Source of the DNA: CAYGSN01 sp964352675 | GTDB taxonomy: Bacteria; Pseudomonadota; Alphaproteobacteria; Micavibrionales; Micavibrionaceae | Length of the DNA: 39,151 nt | Assembly (NCBI GenBank): GCA_964352675.1 | Contig: CAYGSN010000016.1 | Location: forward strand, 1-39,151 | Direction of reading: 5' to 3' | In this document: positions 1 to 7,164 of the stretch, piece after piece | Layout: every line of letters begins with the position of its first letter | Numbering within the stretch: the first letter of the stretch is position 1 | Position numbers and translations under genes: made by a program | Notes under the pieces: generated by a model | Told to the model about the DNA's origin: nothing | The model's database searches: none | What the model saw: only the letters and a program-made list of their open reading frames with translations

Positions 1-1040
1 TTCTTATGCGGCCCGCCTTCGGGTTTTTTGCCGTCTTTCTTTGTAAAAGGCTTTTTCGCAGACGGCATAGATTTTTGAAACGCTTTACCCTTCTTCAGGC
101 GGAAGGTGGCAAGCTCTGGCTTAACATCCTCCTGCTTGGGTTTTTCAGTCTTCTCCGCTGCTGCTTTTGCAACAGGATCTGCCAGTGCTGCTATCTCCTC
201 TGGCGCGGGCGGCTTTGCAGCCTTTTCCAGAGAATCAGTGGAATCCCCGGCGGTTTTCTCGTCAGCGGGATCATGAATTTTTGTATGCCCCATGGCGTCC
301 AAAACGGCATAGAGGTCTTCAATCGAGCACCCCAGCCACTCCGCCATTTTGTGCTGCGCCTGAAACTTACCTTCACTGGCGCTGTCGTAAACCGCGCTGA
401 TGACGCGGTCCAGCATATCAATCCGGATAGCGCGCGGACCATAGACCGGATAGCCAATCGCCTGATAAAATCCCTTATCGACTTCCGCCCCGTCTTCCAG
501 CTTGAAGGACACCATACCGTCATGCGGAACAGGAGCGGGCAATGCCTTATCCTGCCAAAGCATCCAGAGCAAAGCGCGCAGACGCACCGCCGCAGGTTTG
601 TTCAAATCCGGCATAAACACCAATACGGGGCCAAGGCGAATACGCAGATTGCGTAGAACCTGGCGCATTTCCGTGTCCAGATCGGCAATCAGCCCCTCAA
701 GCTCCACACGCCGGGCAATGCCCATAGCCTCATAGACCTGGAACGCAATTCCGCGCACAGGTGCAGGCACAGAATCTTCAGGGCTTTCCAGAGCAACCAG
801 AGGTTCCAGTACAGCGGCAATATGTTTTTGCAACCAGATCTGTAATTTTTCCTGAACTGCGCTGCTCTCCAGAGCTGCCGTAATCTCACTCTCCACCAGC
901 TCCACAGCAGGGCGCAGAGGGGTCTCGCCCTTTTTCACGCGCGCAATCACAGCACCCGGCAAAGGGTTATTCACCTGAGTTTGGTACAAAACTTCCCCGG
1001 CGTCATTGAGCTTAAACTGGCTGTCAATCGCATTGAGCAT
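1..1040 (-). CDS. Helicase-type C-terminal module protein (SUV3-like family), 3' end outside window
   Basis: The minus strand is open from an ATG at 1040 to the window edge (346 codons, no stop). An AAAGGAA ribosome site lies 7 nt upstream (1048-1054) and an in-frame TAA lies just above it, so 1040 looks like a true start. Residues about 95-260 (an ARG/VYEAMG-type helix, then IRLGPVLVFMPDLNKPAAVRLRAL, then YPVYGPRAIRIDMLDRV) recall, from memory, the region downstream of the motor domain in alphaproteobacterial SUV3-like RNA helicases. The tail is Lys/Pro/Ala-rich, as in those proteins. No Walker A or DEAD-type motor is encoded in front of it. It is therefore either a detached C-terminal half or a split helicase. 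Its function is probably RNA-related, but this is inferred. Confidence 0.6.
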   Translation of the reverse strand, partial: MLNAIDSQFKLNDAGEVLYQTQVNNPLPGAVIARVKKGETPLRPAVELVESEITAALESSAVQEKLQIWLQKHIAAVLEPLVALESPEDSVPAPVRGIAFQVYEAMGIARRVELEGLIADLDTEMRQVLRNLRIRLGPVLVFMPDLNKPAAVRLRALLWMLWQDKALPAPVPHDGMVSFKLEDGAEVDKGFYQAIGYPVYGPRAIRIDMLDRVISAVYDSASEGKFQAQHKMAEWLGCSIEDLYAVLDAMGHTKIHDPADEKTAGDSTDSLEKAAKPPAPEEIAALADPVAKAAAEKTEKPKQEDVKPELATFRLKKGKAFQKSMPSAKKPFTKKDGKKPEGGPHK

Positions 1041-1165
1041 ATATAAATTCCTTTAAAACAGCCCGTATATAACGCGAAATCCGAGCAAATGCAAAAGATT
1101 GCTTGGATATAAAGGCGATTTTTTGATTAAATGTGCTACGGTGTTTTCAACCGAGAGGAGAGATT

Positions 1166-2827
1166 ATGTGGCGTTTTCGAATTTTATTGCTGGGTGCGGC
1201 GGCCATTCCATCGCTAGCGCTGGCGCAAGCCATTGATACAAAAGGCGCAGCGCAGCTCAAAACACTTTTCGAGAATGCACTGGAACACACCAATTTTAAA
1301 ATCGAAGGAGCCAGGCCCTATCTGGAATATGAAGGCGGTGTCAGCGTCGAGCAGACCGATAACTATTACGCCGTGACCCTACCGCCACTGCGTGTTAATT
1401 ACAGCAGCAATACCACTCTGGATGTCGGAATTATCTCCATCAACGCCACACCGCACGAAGAACGAGAAGATCGATGGAAAATGTCTTTTGCCTTGCCGAC
1501 CCCCATGGTGCTTTACGGCAAGGAAAATACGGAGATTTTCCAGCTGGATATTGACGGGCAACGCGCCGCCGGGATCTGGGATGAGGATTTTGAGAGCTTT
1601 ATCAAGCTGGATGCGATCTATCAGAATATTGAGGTGACAGCCGGGGAATACGGCCGGCTTTCGATCCCCGAAGCGCAGATCCGCTATGATTTCACAGAAA
1701 ACGAAGAAAATGGATACTGGTCCGGCCCGACAGTCTCCTCCGTCAAGGATCTTACGGTTGAGTTTGGAAAAAGCGAAACAAAAATCTCCATCGACAGCGC
1801 GCAGGTCAAAGCCAATATTGATGATTACAACGTCAAAGCGGCGCAGGACTTCAAAACCAAAATCCGTGATTTCACGCAAAAAATTCAGGAAAACTCCAAA
1901 GCCGTTCTCGATAAAAACATTCCCGCAGAGAAAAAACACGAAATCGGCAAGACTATGCAGAAAATGAATTTTCAGCTTTTCGCCGCCTTCGTGGAATTAC
2001 TTGAAAATATGGGCAATGGTGCAAGCATAGAATATAGCCTGAATGGTTTTTCTCTGCTTAATCCGCAAAGCGTGGAAGACGATAAGGAAGCAAGCTCAAA
2101 GGAAATCAAGCTGGATCATGCCATGTTCGGCTTTGCCCTGAACGGGCTGGACGAAGGGGCGGCCTCGCTGGCTGTAAAATTCGGCTTTGACGGTGCGGGA
2201 ACCGTGCCCCCAGCCAATATCTATGATAGCCCGATTATACCCAGCGCAATGAATATCGATATGCGCCTTCAGGATATTGCGTTCGAGAAGCTGACGGCGG
2301 CGGCACAGCCCGCCCTGCAAAGCATGGCGCAAAATCCGGATCTGGCGATGATTATCGGAATCGGGCTGATCAGCACCCTGCCCGCAATTCTATCAGAGGC
2401 TGGAACCAAATTGATCGTCGATAAAAGCTTTATCGAGGGAGACGGGTTCCGCATCGAATTTGACGGAGCGTTAAATGCCGATCCGGGAGCGATGACAGGG
2501 TTTTCCGGCCGCATGAACGGCCTTTTTACTGGACTGGATGAGATGATTGAAAAGACCGAACGTCTGCAATTCGATCCGAAGGTCAAGGATACCCAGGGCG
2601 TAAAGCGATTATTGACGCAGCTCACGGCACTGCAAACCGTGGGCCGCAAGGATGAGGACTCAAAACCTTCACGCTACCGTTTTGATATCGAGATACAGTC
2701 TGCTGGAGCCGTGCTTCTGAACGGGCAGGATTTTTGGGGAATCGCAAAAGGAATAGAGATATTCCCGGAGGAAAAACGCCCCGCCACCCCGCCGCATGAA
2801 GAGCTGGAAGAAGACGATCCGATCTAA
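1166..2827 (+). CDS. Secreted/periplasmic protein of unknown function
   Basis: This encodes 553 aa from the ATG at 1166, which is preceded by a strong GAGAGGAGAG ribosome site (1151-1162). The ORF could extend to 1133 but nothing supports that start. The N-terminus is a clear Sec signal peptide (positive WRFR, hydrophobic LLLGAAAIPSLA, cleavage at ALA-QA). The rest is soluble, rich in beta-prone segments, with an amphipathic Lys/Glu-rich stretch around residues 225-270 and a hydrophobic patch near 400-415 (MIIGIGLISTLPAIL). The C-terminus is acidic and proline-rich. I recognise no family. It is monocistronic, divergent from the helicase-type gene and convergent with hemW. A hairpin at its stop codon may terminate it. 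Confidence 0.85.
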   Translation: MWRFRILLLGAAAIPSLALAQAIDTKGAAQLKTLFENALEHTNFKIEGARPYLEYEGGVSVEQTDNYYAVTLPPLRVNYSSNTTLDVGIISINATPHEEREDRWKMSFALPTPMVLYGKENTEIFQLDIDGQRAAGIWDEDFESFIKLDAIYQNIEVTAGEYGRLSIPEAQIRYDFTENEENGYWSGPTVSSVKDLTVEFGKSETKISIDSAQVKANIDDYNVKAAQDFKTKIRDFTQKIQENSKAVLDKNIPAEKKHEIGKTMQKMNFQLFAAFVELLENMGNGASIEYSLNGFSLLNPQSVEDDKEASSKEIKLDHAMFGFALNGLDEGAASLAVKFGFDGAGTVPPANIYDSPIIPSAMNIDMRLQDIAFEKLTAAAQPALQSMAQNPDLAMIIGIGLISTLPAILSEAGTKLIVDKSFIEGDGFRIEFDGALNADPGAMTGFSGRMNGLFTGLDEMIEKTERLQFDPKVKDTQGVKRLLTQLTALQTVGRKDEDSKPSRYRFDIEIQSAGAVLLNGQDFWGIAKGIEIFPEEKRPATPPHEELEEDDPI

Positions 2828-2835
2828 CAGATCGG
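2819..2835 (+). terminator. Possible terminator hairpin at the stop codon
   Basis: CCGATCT (2819-2825) and AGATCGG (2829-2835) form a perfect 7-bp stem with a 3-nt loop. The stop codon of the secreted orphan lies at the stem/loop junction. The following sequence is only weakly T-rich (ACGATTTTC). It sits between convergent genes, so it could act on either strand. Confidence 0.45.
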
Positions 2836-2850
2836 ACGATTTTCTGCAGC

Positions 2851-4011
2851 CTAGAACTTAAAAAGAACCGGAACAATTGCATTCAGGCGTAGCCATCCCT
2901 CGCGATTTAATTTCAGAGTTTCTCCGTCATAGGCGCCCCAGCCTTCGGCTACCAGCGTCCGGCACATATCTTCATCAATGAAATCGTGCCAATCGCCGCC
3001 GCCCAAAACGCCCAATTCCGGCAGAGATACGCCATCACGAATACGCAGGCCCATCATCAGCGCCTCAAGCACCTGGTCTTTTGGCTTCACCTCTTCATAG
3101 GGGTGCGCACCATCACCAGCCAGATCGACTAGGTCCAACCACTTTTCCGGCGCGCTGTGTTCGCGTGTGGCGTATTTTTTGCCCTCCAGCGTGAGGCGTC
3201 CATGTGCCCCCGGCCCGAGGCCGATATAATCGCCATAGGTCCAGTAAATCATATTGTGTACAGATTCCTGTCCGGCGCGCGCATGGTTGGATACCTCATA
3301 GGCAGGGCGTTCCGCAGCCGCCAGAATATCTTGGGTTAAATTATAAAAATCACTTGCAAGATACTCATCTGGAATGGAAAATTTGCCTTGAGCATGCGAT
3401 ATATGAAACGGCGTGTTTCGCTCAATCGTAAGCTGGTAAAGCGACAAATGCCCGTCAGCATAATCCAGTGCATCTCTCAATTCCGCCTCCCAACGTTCAA
3501 GCGTTTGTTCCGGCCGCGCGTACATCAGATCAAAACTATAACGTTCAAAAACATTGCGTGCAGTATCAATGGCTTTTATAGCTTCGGCGGCGCTGTGCTC
3601 CCGTCCCAGGAATTTCAGATCGGAATCATTCAGCGCCTGCACCCCCAGAGAAACGCGGTTTACGCCAGCTTCGCGGAAGGCCTGAAACTTTCCGATCTCC
3701 ACAGATGTTGGATTGGCCTCCAGCGTGATCTCAATATCATTGGCTATGGGCCAGAGGCGTTGAACCTCATCAATAATGGCCTCCACCGTTTCCGGCAACA
3801 TCAGGGATGGTGTGCCGCCACCAAAATATATGGACCGTACAATACGGCCCGGTGTTTTCAACGCATACTCACCAAGAGCTTTGATATAACTGGAGCGCCA
3901 GCGCTCCTGATCAATCGCCTCCCGCACATGTGAATTAAAGTCGCAATAGGGACATTTGGCCAAACAAAAAGGCCAGTGGACGTATAATCCTAACTGGCCT
4001 TTATTGTTCAT
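2851..4011 (-). CDS. hemW: Radical SAM heme chaperone HemW
   Basis: This is a 386-aa radical SAM protein related to oxygen-independent coproporphyrinogen oxidase. The family inserts heme into target proteins. The [4Fe-4S]/SAM signature is complete: C16-x3-C20-x2-C23 in the YVHWPFC..CPYCDFNSH context, followed by GGGTPS at 64-69. The short N-terminus and the gene neighbourhood favour HemW over HemN. The start follows the IcmD-like gene by only 22 nt and has no Shine-Dalgarno; the leader instead reads TACTCCTCT. A terminator-like hairpin occupies the first codons (3968-4002). hemW next to rdgB and rph is a common alphaproteobacterial order, but here another gene intervenes. Confidence 0.95.
   Translation of the reverse strand: MNNKGQLGLYVHWPFCLAKCPYCDFNSHVREAIDQERWRSSYIKALGEYALKTPGRIVRSIYFGGGTPSLMLPETVEAIIDEVQRLWPIANDIEITLEANPTSVEIGKFQAFREAGVNRVSLGVQALNDSDLKFLGREHSAAEAIKAIDTARNVFERYSFDLMYARPEQTLERWEAELRDALDYADGHLSLYQLTIERNTPFHISHAQGKFSIPDEYLASDFYNLTQDILAAAERPAYEVSNHARAGQESVHNMIYWTYGDYIGLGPGAHGRLTLEGKKYATREHSAPEKWLDLVDLAGDGAHPYEEVKPKDQVLEALMMGLRIRDGVSLPELGVLGGGDWHDFIDEDMCRTLVAEGWGAYDGETLKLNREGWLRLNAIVPVLFKF
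3963..4002 (-). terminator. Terminator-like hairpin inside the 5' coding region of hemW
   Basis: Read on the minus strand, AAAGGCCAGT pairs perfectly with ACTGGCCTTT (10 bp, 15-nt loop; plus-strand arms 3968-3977 and 3993-4002). It is followed by TTTTTGTTTG. It begins about 30 nt after the stop of the IcmD-like gene and spans hemW codons from about 4 onwards, including those for the conserved HWPF. It may terminate the IcmD-like transcript or attenuate hemW. Confidence 0.55.
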
Positions 4012-4033
4012 AGAGGAGTAATTCTTTTTAAAT

Positions 4034-4438
4034 TTAAGGCACCAGACCGAAATCTGCTCTGTTCAGCTCGGGTGATGTCACATCATTATTTGTGAACCCG
4101 ATCGTGTTGGACATTGCTTCGAGAACAATCGGCAGTGCAAACAAAGCACCACCGGCAGCCAAACGAATAGCGCCCTCACGCATTGGCGTGTTGGATGGAT
4201 TTTCAACATGGTCCTTAACCTTCAAAATACCAAGAACCCCAAGTAAAATCCCCATAAGATAACACAGGGAACTCACCAAACCAGGCAACTCTTCAATCGA
4301 GTTGTTGATGTTTCTGGCAATATCACCAAAATTATTTGCGGTTGTGCCAGTTGCTTGAGCTTCCACAGAAAAGGTCAGAAAACCGACCATCAGCGCAGCT
4401 TGCGCACTCAAAGAAATCTTCTTAATTGTCTTCATCAT
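4034..4438 (-). CDS. IcmD/DotP-like small membrane protein
   Basis: This encodes 134 aa. It has a signal sequence (to about VEAQA), a short polar stretch, a transmembrane helix at about 55-75 (LVSSLCYLMGILLGVLGIL), a short basic/polar hinge (KVKDHVENPSNTPMREGA) and a second hydrophobic helix (AAGGALFALPIVLEAM). This layout, especially helix, KxKxHxxNPxxxP and second helix, matches my memory of IcmD/DotP from Dot/Icm (type IVB) secretion systems. No other Dot/Icm gene lies in the window. Its own promoter and a GGAG ribosome site 8 nt upstream support independent expression. The role could be a T4BSS membrane component encoded away from the main locus; the family call is by pattern only. Confidence 0.6.
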   Translation of the reverse strand: MMKTIKKISLSAQAALMVGFLTFSVEAQATGTTANNFGDIARNINNSIEELPGLVSSLCYLMGILLGVLGILKVKDHVENPSNTPMREGAIRLAAGGALFALPIVLEAMSNTIGFTNNDVTSPELNRADFGLVP

Positions 4439-4476
4439 TGTACACTCCGTCTCCGTTCTTTGTTGGGTGTGGATAT

Positions 4477-4506
4477 GCTATACGCTATTTTTGCCATAAA
4501 AGTCAA
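4477..4506 (-). promoter_or_regulatory. Sigma-70-type promoter for the IcmD-like gene
   Basis: On the minus strand, TTGACT (4501-4506) and TATAGC (4477-4482) are separated by 18 nt. The -10 box lies about 40 nt upstream of the IcmD-like ATG. This suggests that the gene is transcribed independently of rdgB. Confidence 0.6.
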
Positions 4507-4550
4507 TCTTTCCTTACAGAGAACCCAAAATAACTCGTGGACATTCCGAA

Positions 4551-5141
4551 TTAGAATATTCCGGATACAAGCCCTTCAAACGCCTGCGCACGATGGGAAA
4601 TGCGATGTTTTTCATCCTGATCCATCTCCGCAAACGTAATACCATGGCCTTTGGCCACAAACATGGGGTCATACCCAAACCCCTTTTCACCCCGCGCCGG
4701 CCAAATCAATACGCCGTCAATGCGCCCCTCAAATACTTCCGCATGCCCGTCCGGCCAGGCCAGCGCCAGCGCGCAGATAAAATACGCACTGCGGTCTGAG
4801 GATTCACCCAGCGCCTCATGCACCTTACGCATAGCCAGATCAAAATCTTTCTCCGGCCCGCTCCAGCGCGCAGAATAAATTCCCGGATCGCCGCCCAGCG
4901 CATTCACGCATAACCCGCTGTCATCGGCCAGAGCCGGCTTACCGCTGGCCAGAGCGGCGGCGCGGGCCTTGAGAACTGCATTGGCCTCGAAGGTCTGCCC
5001 GGTTTCCTCGGGCTCCGGCAAATCCAGATCGGAGGCAGAATAGAGTTTGTTTATATAGGGTTTCAGAAGAGCGGAAATCTCCCGCACCTTTCCGGTGTTG
5101 TGAGAGGCAATGACAAGCTCTGATTCTTCGAATTTTCTCAT
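4551..5141 (-). CDS. rdgB: XTP/dITP diphosphatase RdgB (Ham1 family)
   Basis: This 196-aa pyrophosphatase removes non-canonical purine nucleotides (dITP, XTP) from the pool by releasing PPi. Family motifs are present: SHNTGKVREI (13-22) for substrate binding, ADDSGL (72-77) with the catalytic Asp, and GFGYDPMF followed by KHRISHR near the C-terminus. Length is normal. It lies 76 nt downstream of rph on the same strand, with a palindromic repeat filling the gap. No Shine-Dalgarno is visible before the ATG (TGATTTAAAAT), so initiation may be leaderless-like, coupled or weak. Confidence 0.95.
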   Translation of the reverse strand: MRKFEESELVIASHNTGKVREISALLKPYINKLYSASDLDLPEPEETGQTFEANAVLKARAAALASGKPALADDSGLCVNALGGDPGIYSARWSGPEKDFDLAMRKVHEALGESSDRSAYFICALALAWPDGHAEVFEGRIDGVLIWPARGEKGFGYDPMFVAKGHGITFAEMDQDEKHRISHRAQAFEGLVSGIF

Positions 5142-5160
5142 ATTTTAAATCACCAATCAC

Positions 5161-5237
5161 CATTGCGAGGAAGGTAAAACCTGACAAAGCAATCCCCCTC
5201 GATTGCCACGATTCTTATCAGTCGCTCGCAATGACGG
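5161..5237 (-). repeat. Palindromic CATTGCGAG-type repeat element overlapping the rph 3' end
   Basis: Perfect 9-bp terminal inverted repeats CATTGCGAG (5161-5169) and CTCGCAATG (5225-5233) enclose an inner perfect pair GCAATC (5189-5194) and GATTGC (5201-5206). The element fills the rph-rdgB gap and encodes the last residues of RNase PH (VIASD plus stop). Sequences of the form GTCATTGCGAG...GCAATC are, from memory, dispersed intergenic repeats in various bacterial genomes. I see one copy in this window. Confidence 0.7.
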
Positions 5238-5940
5238 TATTTTGTTTTACAGTGAGTTCACCGCAGCCCTTTTTCGCCAGCTCCAAAAGCTCCATAAACT
5301 GCGCCTCGGTAAAGGGGTCTTTTTCCGCCGTCCCCTGAATTTCAACAATCCCGCCACTGCCGGTCAGGACAAAATTGGCATCCGTCTCGGCTGTTGAATC
5401 TTCATCATAGTCCAGATCCAGGACCGAGATCCCCTCATAAACGCCGCAGGAAATCGCAGAGACAGTATCTTTCACCGGAACAGATTTTAAAACACCAATA
5501 TTCACCAAATGCTGGAACGCCTGCACCATCGCTACATAAGCGCCCGTGATTGCTGCTGTGCGGGTGCCGCCATCGGCCTGAATCACATCACAATCGATTT
5601 TGATCTGGCGCTCGCCCATCGCCTCAAAATCGATCACGGCGCGCAAGGCCCGGCCAATCAAACGCTGGATTTCCTGCGTCCGTCCAGATTGCCGTCCCCG
5701 CGCCGCTTCGCGGTCCATACGCTGGCCTGTGGACCTCGGCAACATGCCATATTCCGCTGTCACCCAGCCCTTGCCAGAGCCTTTCATCCAGCGAGGCACG
5801 CCTTCTTCGGCACTGGCCAAACACAATACATGCGTATCGCCGAATTTGGCCAGGCACGACCCCTCGGCATGTTTCGACACATTCGTCACCAGTTCCACCT
5901 GCCTCATTTGATCGGCCGCGCGGCCAGACGGTCTGCTCAT
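5218..5940 (-). CDS. rph: Ribonuclease PH
   Basis: This is a 240-aa phosphorolytic 3'-5' exoribonuclease that trims tRNA precursors. It starts with MSRPSGRAADQMR, and carries the GDT near residue 34, the RSTGQR-type segment and the core QADGGTRTAAITGA. A good AGGAGAAAA ribosome site precedes the ATG at 5940. The final codons (VIASD) are supplied by the palindromic repeat, so the extreme C-terminus may be altered from the ancestral one. It is divergent from grpE. In many alphaproteobacteria the heat-shock repressor gene hrcA sits next to rph and grpE; it is absent here. Confidence 0.95.
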   Translation of the reverse strand: MSRPSGRAADQMRQVELVTNVSKHAEGSCLAKFGDTHVLCLASAEEGVPRWMKGSGKGWVTAEYGMLPRSTGQRMDREAARGRQSGRTQEIQRLIGRALRAVIDFEAMGERQIKIDCDVIQADGGTRTAAITGAYVAMVQAFQHLVNIGVLKSVPVKDTVSAISCGVYEGISVLDLDYDEDSTAETDANFVLTGSGGIVEIQGTAEKDPFTEAQFMELLELAKKGCGELTVKQNTVIASD

Positions 5941-6082
5941 ATTCGCTTTTCTCCTTGGGTTAACATGGTCCGCACTCTAACGCGCCAGCACAGTTTGTCA
6001 AACCAAGATCATGGTAGGTCTGGATATTTCCGCGCTCTTGCCCTAAATTACATGACAGATTCGAAACAAAAAAAAGAGTGCT

Positions 6083-6718
6083 ATGTCAGAACACAAACAA
6101 AATAAAGAAGATCATCAAACCGGCGAAGCCCCGGAAACAGAAGCGGAGAACGTGGCGGATTTCCCGGCGGAGGATACTCACCCCGCTGCCGAACCGCAAA
6201 ATTTCACCGCCGAAGACGAGTTGGCAAAAACCAAGGAACAGCTTTTGCGGGCACTGGCCGATGCAGAAAACACACGCAAGCGCGCCATCAAAGAACGTGA
6301 AGACGCTTCGCGTTACGCCATTGCGGGTTTTTCAAAGGACATGTTGGATATCGCCGATAATCTGCGCCGCGCGCTCGATGCAGTACCGGAAGACTTACTG
6401 GAGGCCGAGCCGCGCCTGAAAAACCTGGTGGAAGGAATTGAGGCTACAGAACGTGCGCTCCTGAATAATTTTGAAAAGAACGGCATTAAAAAGCTGGAGC
6501 CGCTGGGCGAGCCGTTCAACCCAAATTTTCATGAGGTCATGTTCGAAAGCCCCGGCACGGGAAAACCCGCCGGCACAATTATTCAGATTATCGAGGTCGG
6601 CTATATTCTTAAAGACCGCCTTTTGCGCCCGGCCCGCGTCGGCGTGGCGAAAGATGAGGGCCAGGGCGATGGTCAGGGTCCGGCACATCCCGGCGGAAAT
6701 TTGGATACGGAGGCATAG
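6083..6718 (+). CDS. grpE: Nucleotide exchange factor GrpE
   Basis: This 211-aa protein exchanges ADP for ATP on DnaK. It has an acidic disordered N-terminus (1-45), a long coiled-coil helix (about 46-115, with the family-typical RALADAENTRKRA), and a C-terminal beta domain (PLGEPFNPNFHEVMFE ... GYILKDRLLRPARVGV). The C-terminal tail is extended and rich in Gly and Asp. The ribosome site is weak (AAGAG). It lies upstream of dnaK, separated by a small membrane-protein gene. No CIRCE element is present in the upstream region. Confidence 0.96.
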   Translation: MSEHKQNKEDHQTGEAPETEAENVADFPAEDTHPAAEPQNFTAEDELAKTKEQLLRALADAENTRKRAIKEREDASRYAIAGFSKDMLDIADNLRRALDAVPEDLLEAEPRLKNLVEGIEATERALLNNFEKNGIKKLEPLGEPFNPNFHEVMFESPGTGKPAGTIIQIIEVGYILKDRLLRPARVGVAKDEGQGDGQGPAHPGGNLDTEA

Positions 6719-6798
6719 CCGCCCCCTCTAAAGAACCTCTTGATTTTCTATAACCTTTGGTGCTAATTAAGCGTTGTTGAAACAACAGGAGTTCTGCT

Positions 6799-7002
6799 AT
6801 GTCTATCTTGTCGCGCGGTATCATACCGCTTTTTGATGTTGCCGCCGCCGGCTCCGGCATAGCTTTGGGCTATGCCCTGACCAAAAACCCCTGCGGGGCT
6901 CTGGCCGGGGGCGTTATCGGCGCAAACACCAGAAGTGCTTTGGAATATCTGGCTCATTGCCTTGGACAGATAGAGGTAGCTTCGCCCGATTTTGACAATT
7001 AG
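6799..7002 (+). CDS. Small glycine-rich membrane protein, unknown
   Basis: This 67-aa ORF has an AGGAG ribosome site about 8 nt before its ATG. Residues about 12-45 are hydrophobic and rich in Gly/Ala (FDVAAAGSGIALGYALT..GALAGGVIGANT), resembling one or two short glycine-zipper helices. No family is recognised. It lies between grpE and dnaK on the same strand, so it may be co-expressed with the chaperone genes, but no functional link is known to me. Confidence 0.65.
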   Translation: MSILSRGIIPLFDVAAAGSGIALGYALTKNPCGALAGGVIGANTRSALEYLAHCLGQIEVASPDFDN

Positions 7003-7164
7003 GTTTCATTCACGCCTTATCCAATTTTTATCCCGCCCCCTCTGGCATTTCGTTTAAGATATGCTATATAACTATTCAACGTAAAAACTTGAAACCTATG
7101 GGAATTGTCCGGGTGCCTATATTTAGGGCCCGTATATTATTCGCCACAACAAAAGAGGTAAAAA

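Noticed and set aside
6..656. Plus-strand 216-aa ORF at the window start
   Set aside because: The opposite strand is open through the whole region with a ribosome site and recognisable family motifs; the plus ORF is a shadow.
6065..6090. Possible CIRCE element at grpE (GAGTGCTA)
   Set aside because: No matching TTAGCACTC arm is present at the required 9-nt spacing.
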